A program made the position numbers and the translations under genes. The notes under the pieces are model-generated. The model was not told where the DNA came from and ran no database searches. It worked only from the letters and a program-made list of their open reading frames with translations. From Candidatus Giovannonibacteria bacterium RIFCSPLOWO2_02_FULL_45_28 (GTDB taxonomy: Bacteria > Patescibacteriota > Minisyncoccia > UBA11713 > 2-01-FULL-45-33), in assembly GCA_001780725.1 (NCBI GenBank), contig MFIM01000027.1, positions 1-48,840 on the forward strand: a stretch of 48,840 bases of DNA, read 5' to 3'. The stretch's first letter is position 1, and each line of letters starts with the position of its first letter. Shown here in pieces: positions 46,259-48,840 of the stretch.

Positions 46259-47338
46259 ATGAAATTTGCGTTAAAAATCATATTTATATTTCTGATTTTT
46301 GTGGCCATTCTTATTTTACTTGCTCCGGCAAAACAGAAACTTTCTTACGGAGTCACTTTTTCGCAAAAATTTTCAGAAGAGTTTGGGTTTGAATCTGCAA
46401 ACGGTATGGCGGGTTGGAAGCGGAATTATCTCGCGCTTCTGGACGATTTGAAAGTTAAAGATTTGCGTCTCGTAGCATATTGGGATTTGGTAGAACCCGC
46501 CGAAAGCCAATTTAATTTTAAAGATTTGGATTGGCAAATTACCGAAGCTGAAAAACGCGGAGCAAAAATTATTTTAGTAGTAGGCAGAAAAGTGCCAAGA
46601 TGGCCGGAATGTCACATTCCATCATGGGCGCGCTTTTCAACGCCACCCGGGAAGAAGTCCGACTTCTTTGGGGTTTCGAAGTCCGACTTCGAGGAGGGCG
46701 GCGTTTTCCAGCGCGCCCAATTACTAAATTACATTAAAACAACCATAGAACACTACCGCTCCAACCCCGCTATCATTGCTTGGCAGGTTGAAAACGAACC
46801 CCTGTTTCCGTTCGGCGAGTGCGGCACAATTCCAGTTTCGCTTTTAAATCAGGAAATTAAATTGGTGAAATCGTTGAGCAATAAGCCGGTTATTTTAACC
46901 GATTCCGGCGAGTTGGGGTTCGCTTGGCCGTACCTTGCCGCAAAATCCGACATCTTCGGCACTACATTATATAGATATATAAACAACAGATTTTTAGGCG
47001 ATATCCGTTATTCGCTTATTCCGGCTTATTATTTTAGAATTAAAGCGCGGTGGGCTGGCAAGATTTTAGGGAAACAAATAATAATTTCTGAGCTGCAAGC
47101 CGAACCGTGGTCGCAAGTTTCCCTTGCCGAGACTTCTTTTGATGACCAAGCTAAAAGTATGAGTCCGGAAAAATTCAGAGAAATTATTGATTACGCCGAA
47201 CGAAGCGGTTTTCCTAAGGCCTATCTTTGGGGCGCGGAATGGTGGTATTGGATGAAAGAAAAACAAGGGAGGCCGGAGATGTGGGAAGCGGCACGGAGCG
47301 CAATTAATAACCCGCCTGCCGGACGGGCAGGTTTCTAA
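46259..47338 (+). CDS. Membrane-anchored glycoside hydrolase (TIM barrel, GH5/GH42-like clan)
   Basis: A 359-residue exported enzyme with an N-terminal membrane helix (about 4-21). Clan GH-A features: IAWQVENEPLFPF with N179-E180 as acid/base, and QIIISELQAEPW with E278 as likely nucleophile; DLRLVAYWDLVEP begins an early barrel strand. Substrate is unknown. A double-palindrome element (46639-46705) adds GKKSDFFGVSKSDFEEGG at about 131-148, and the C-terminus NPPAGRAGF is encoded by another GC palindrome (47311-47331). It probably shares a transcript with the GH1 gene 20 bases downstream. Confidence 0.75.
   Translation: MKFALKIIFIFLIFVAILILLAPAKQKLSYGVTFSQKFSEEFGFESANGMAGWKRNYLALLDDLKVKDLRLVAYWDLVEPAESQFNFKDLDWQITEAEKRGAKIILVVGRKVPRWPECHIPSWARFSTPPGKKSDFFGVSKSDFEEGGVFQRAQLLNYIKTTIEHYRSNPAIIAWQVENEPLFPFGECGTIPVSLLNQEIKLVKSLSNKPVILTDSGELGFAWPYLAAKSDIFGTTLYRYINNRFLGDIRYSLIPAYYFRIKARWAGKILGKQIIISELQAEPWSQVSLAETSFDDQAKSMSPEKFREIIDYAERSGFPKAYLWGAEWWYWMKEKQGRPEMWEAARSAINNPPAGRAGF
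46639..46705. repeat. Double-palindrome element in a glycoside hydrolase gene
   Basis: Outer stem aacgccacc (46639-46647) / ggcggcgtt (46697-46705), one mismatch. Inner arms gaagtccgacttc (46654-46666 and 46678-46690), each palindromic around a central C. GGGAA precedes and GAGGAG follows. The outer stem is nearly the same as in murA. Confidence 0.85.
47311..47331. repeat. GC palindrome forming the C-terminus of the glycoside hydrolase
   Basis: CCTGCC (47315-47320) pairs with GGCAGG (47326-47331), with an outer CCCG/CGGG. It encodes PPAGRAG, followed by Phe and TAA. Confidence 0.6.
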
Positions 47339-47359
47339 TTTCTAATATCTAATTTCTAA
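47332..47359 (+). repeat. Four tandem TTTCTAA heptamers between two genes
   Basis: TTTCTAA, TTTCTAA, TATCTAA, TTTCTAA fill the whole gap between the two glycoside hydrolase genes. The first copy contains the TAA stop of the upstream gene and the last A of the fourth copy is the A of the GH1 ATG. Confidence 0.75.
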
Positions 47360-48621
47360 TGCAGTACAAATTTCCAAAAAATTTTTTGTGGGGGGCGGCG
47401 ACTGCCGCTCATCAAGTTGAGGGTTGGAATCATAATGATTGGAGTGAATGGGAAAAAGAAAATGCTAGTCGTTTAGCAGAAAATACCGAAAACAATATAT
47501 CATCTTACACTAGACGCTGGAAATTGCCAGATTATATAAAAAATTCTTACCCATCGCCGTTTAGCCCAGAAAATTACATTTCCGGTCGGGCTTGTGACCA
47601 TTATAATCGCTTCCGCGAGGACTTTGATATCGCTAAGTCTCTTGGCCACAATTCCCACCGTTTCTCTATTGAATGGTCTAGAATTGAACCGGAGGAGGGG
47701 AGATGGGATGAAAAAGAAATCGCTCATTATCAGGAAGTGATCAATGCGCTTAGAGAACGAGGGATTGAGCCGTTCGTGACACTTTGGCATTGGACATTGC
47801 CTGTTTGGGTCGCCAAACAAGGCGGTTGGGAAAACAAGAAAACAATAGGTAATTTCGCACGCTACGCAGAAAAAATTGTTGAATCTTATCCTGAAGTAAA
47901 GTTTTGGATTACGCTAAATGAACCGGAAATTTATACAATGAATAGTTATTTGCGCGGGAAACGGCCCCCGCAGAAAAAATCGTTTTTTAAATTCTTGAAA
48001 GTTTATAGAAACTTGGCAGAGGCGCATAAAAAAGTTTACATCATAATTCATCCCACTTGGGTGTCGGACACCCAAGTGGGAATTGCCAAAAACAACTCTT
48101 ATTTTGAGGGCTGGCTCGCGCCGATTTTAAATTATCTTTGGAATAATTGGTTTTTGAACAAAATCAAAAATCATCAGGATTTTATCGGGCTAAACTATTA
48201 TTTCCATAATCGCATTAAGGGTTTTAAATACAATCAAAATGAAAACAAGTGGGTATCCGATCCCGTGTGGGACGGTAATTTTTGGGAAATTTATCCGGAA
48301 GGGATTTATCATGTTTTGAAAGATTTAAAAAAACATAACAAGCCGATTTATATTACCGAAAACGGGGTTGCGGACGCGCGCGATGTTTATCGCGAAAAAT
48401 TCATAAAAGAACATTTGCGCTGGGTTCACAAGGCTATTTCCGAAGGCACAGACGTGCGTGGATATTTTTATTGGTCGCTTTTGGACAATTTTGAGTGGGA
48501 TAGCGGTTTTGCGCCGCGATTTGGATTGGTTGAAATGAATTACCGCACAATGGAGCGCCAGATTAGACAAAGCGCCTACGCTTATGCTAAGATAGCGAGA
48601 GAAAATTCAGTGACGGCATGA
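47359..48621 (+). CDS. Glycoside hydrolase family 1 (beta-glucosidase type)
   Basis: A 420-residue GH1 enzyme that hydrolyses beta-glycosides with retention. The N-terminal signature FPKNFLWGAATAAHQVEG is present, with HNSHRFSIEWSRIEP, the acid/base in WITLNEPEIY (E188), the nucleophile in YITENGVAD (E334) and YFYWSLLDNFEWDSGFAPRF near the end. No signal peptide is seen, so it is probably cytoplasmic. A perfect 15-1-15 palindrome (48051-48081) encodes HPTWVSDTQVG at about 231-241. It overlaps the next gene by 4 bases. Confidence 0.93.
   Translation: MQYKFPKNFLWGAATAAHQVEGWNHNDWSEWEKENASRLAENTENNISSYTRRWKLPDYIKNSYPSPFSPENYISGRACDHYNRFREDFDIAKSLGHNSHRFSIEWSRIEPEEGRWDEKEIAHYQEVINALRERGIEPFVTLWHWTLPVWVAKQGGWENKKTIGNFARYAEKIVESYPEVKFWITLNEPEIYTMNSYLRGKRPPQKKSFFKFLKVYRNLAEAHKKVYIIIHPTWVSDTQVGIAKNNSYFEGWLAPILNYLWNNWFLNKIKNHQDFIGLNYYFHNRIKGFKYNQNENKWVSDPVWDGNFWEIYPEGIYHVLKDLKKHNKPIYITENGVADARDVYREKFIKEHLRWVHKAISEGTDVRGYFYWSLLDNFEWDSGFAPRFGLVEMNYRTMERQIRQSAYAYAKIARENSVTA
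48051..48081. repeat. Perfect 15-1-15 palindrome in the GH1 gene
   Basis: Arms tcccacttgggtgtc and gacacccaagtggga around a single G (48066). It is read in frame. Same arm length and one-base centre as the palindrome in mreC. Confidence 0.8.
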
Positions 48622-48840
48622 TAAAAGGAATCATTTTTGATCTTGATATGTGCATATGCGATACTTTGACTGTTCCAAAAAGCGCTTTGGATCCTGCTTT
48701 AAAAATATTGCGTAACTCCGCGTTGTCGCCGCAATTGGTGGCAGAGGTTGAGACCGCTCTATGGAATACCAGCTGGGATGATATTATTCAGATTTATTCA
48801 ATTCCGGAGCCAATTGCCAGCGAACTGGGAAACGCGTATG
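48618..48840 (+). CDS. HAD-superfamily hydrolase, N-terminal part
   Basis: Open to the window edge (74 complete codons seen). The start MIKGIIFDLDMCICDTLTVP contains the HAD motif I DxD (FDLDM) and the following cap entry. It overlaps the GH1 stop by 4 bases, so it is in the same operon. A sugar-phosphate phosphatase or phosphoglucomutase role would fit the neighbour, but the deciding residues lie outside the window. Confidence 0.75.
   Translation, partial: MIKGIIFDLDMCICDTLTVPKSALDPALKILRNSALSPQLVAEVETALWNTSWDDIIQIYSIPEPIASELGNAY

Overview
The window reads as a contiguous piece of a Candidate Phyla Radiation (Patescibacteria) genome, most likely a Parcubacteria-type lineage. Supporting signs are the divergent, often short versions of core proteins (proline-tRNA ligase without the editing insert, short MltG, MreD and holB-like proteins), giant 'GIGTTSP'-repeat and LamG surface proteins, GxxExxY and AbiE-like modules, four tRNAs with no encoded CCA, many starts that look leaderless, and very tight gene packing. 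TGA is used as a stop and no TGA is read through in any gene, so a recoded Gracilibacteria-type code is not indicated. The assignment is inference from gene content; no marker phylogeny was possible.

Layout. 1-3.6 kb: a small membrane protein, a RelE-type toxin-antitoxin pair and a ClpB/ClpC-like AAA+ disaggregase. 3.6-4.2 kb: tRNA-Tyr, tRNA-Thr, tRNA-Trp and the 52-residue ribosomal protein L33. 4.2-9.1 kb: a degenerate zincin-like protein, then a minus-strand operon encoding a membrane-anchored metzincin protease, a 970-residue secreted Cys-repeat/Kazal/LamG protein and a small membrane protein. 9.1-15.7 kb: a large HTH plus metallophosphoesterase protein, a HIT protein, Pcm, MltG, GpsA, ribosomal protein S16 and a KH protein. 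15.7-19.7 kb: TrmD, a PEGA-domain protein, MurA and a HicBA pair.

19.8-34.6 kb is a long plus-strand growth and cell-wall block: mreB, a DNA polymerase III delta'-like gene, frr, an RseP-type protease, proS, a second mreB, mreC, mreD, PBP2, greA, lysS, then the dcw-type group mraZ, rsmH, an ftsL-like gene, ftsI and murF, ending in tRNA-Glu. This couples elongation (MreBCD/PBP2), division (FtsL/FtsI) and precursor synthesis (MurA, MurF) with translation factors.

34.8-48.8 kb is the accessory part. It holds a giant fibre-like surface protein with an N-terminal HTH, a small membrane protein carrying several palindromic inserts, a GxxExxY cassette bounded by GCTGAT-rich inverted arrays, a triple-LamG protein, two consecutive AbiEii-type toxin-antitoxin cassettes each followed by a remnant of the LamG 3' end, two glycoside hydrolases and the start of a HAD-type hydrolase.

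The two most unusual signals are (i) a family of 60-73 bp double-palindrome elements inserted in the same reading phase into unrelated genes (murA, the giant fibre, the 209-residue protein, a glycoside hydrolase) and once between genes, with a related inverted repeat in trmD, and (ii) the 3' end of a LamG gene apparently serving as a repeated landing site for toxin-antitoxin cassettes.
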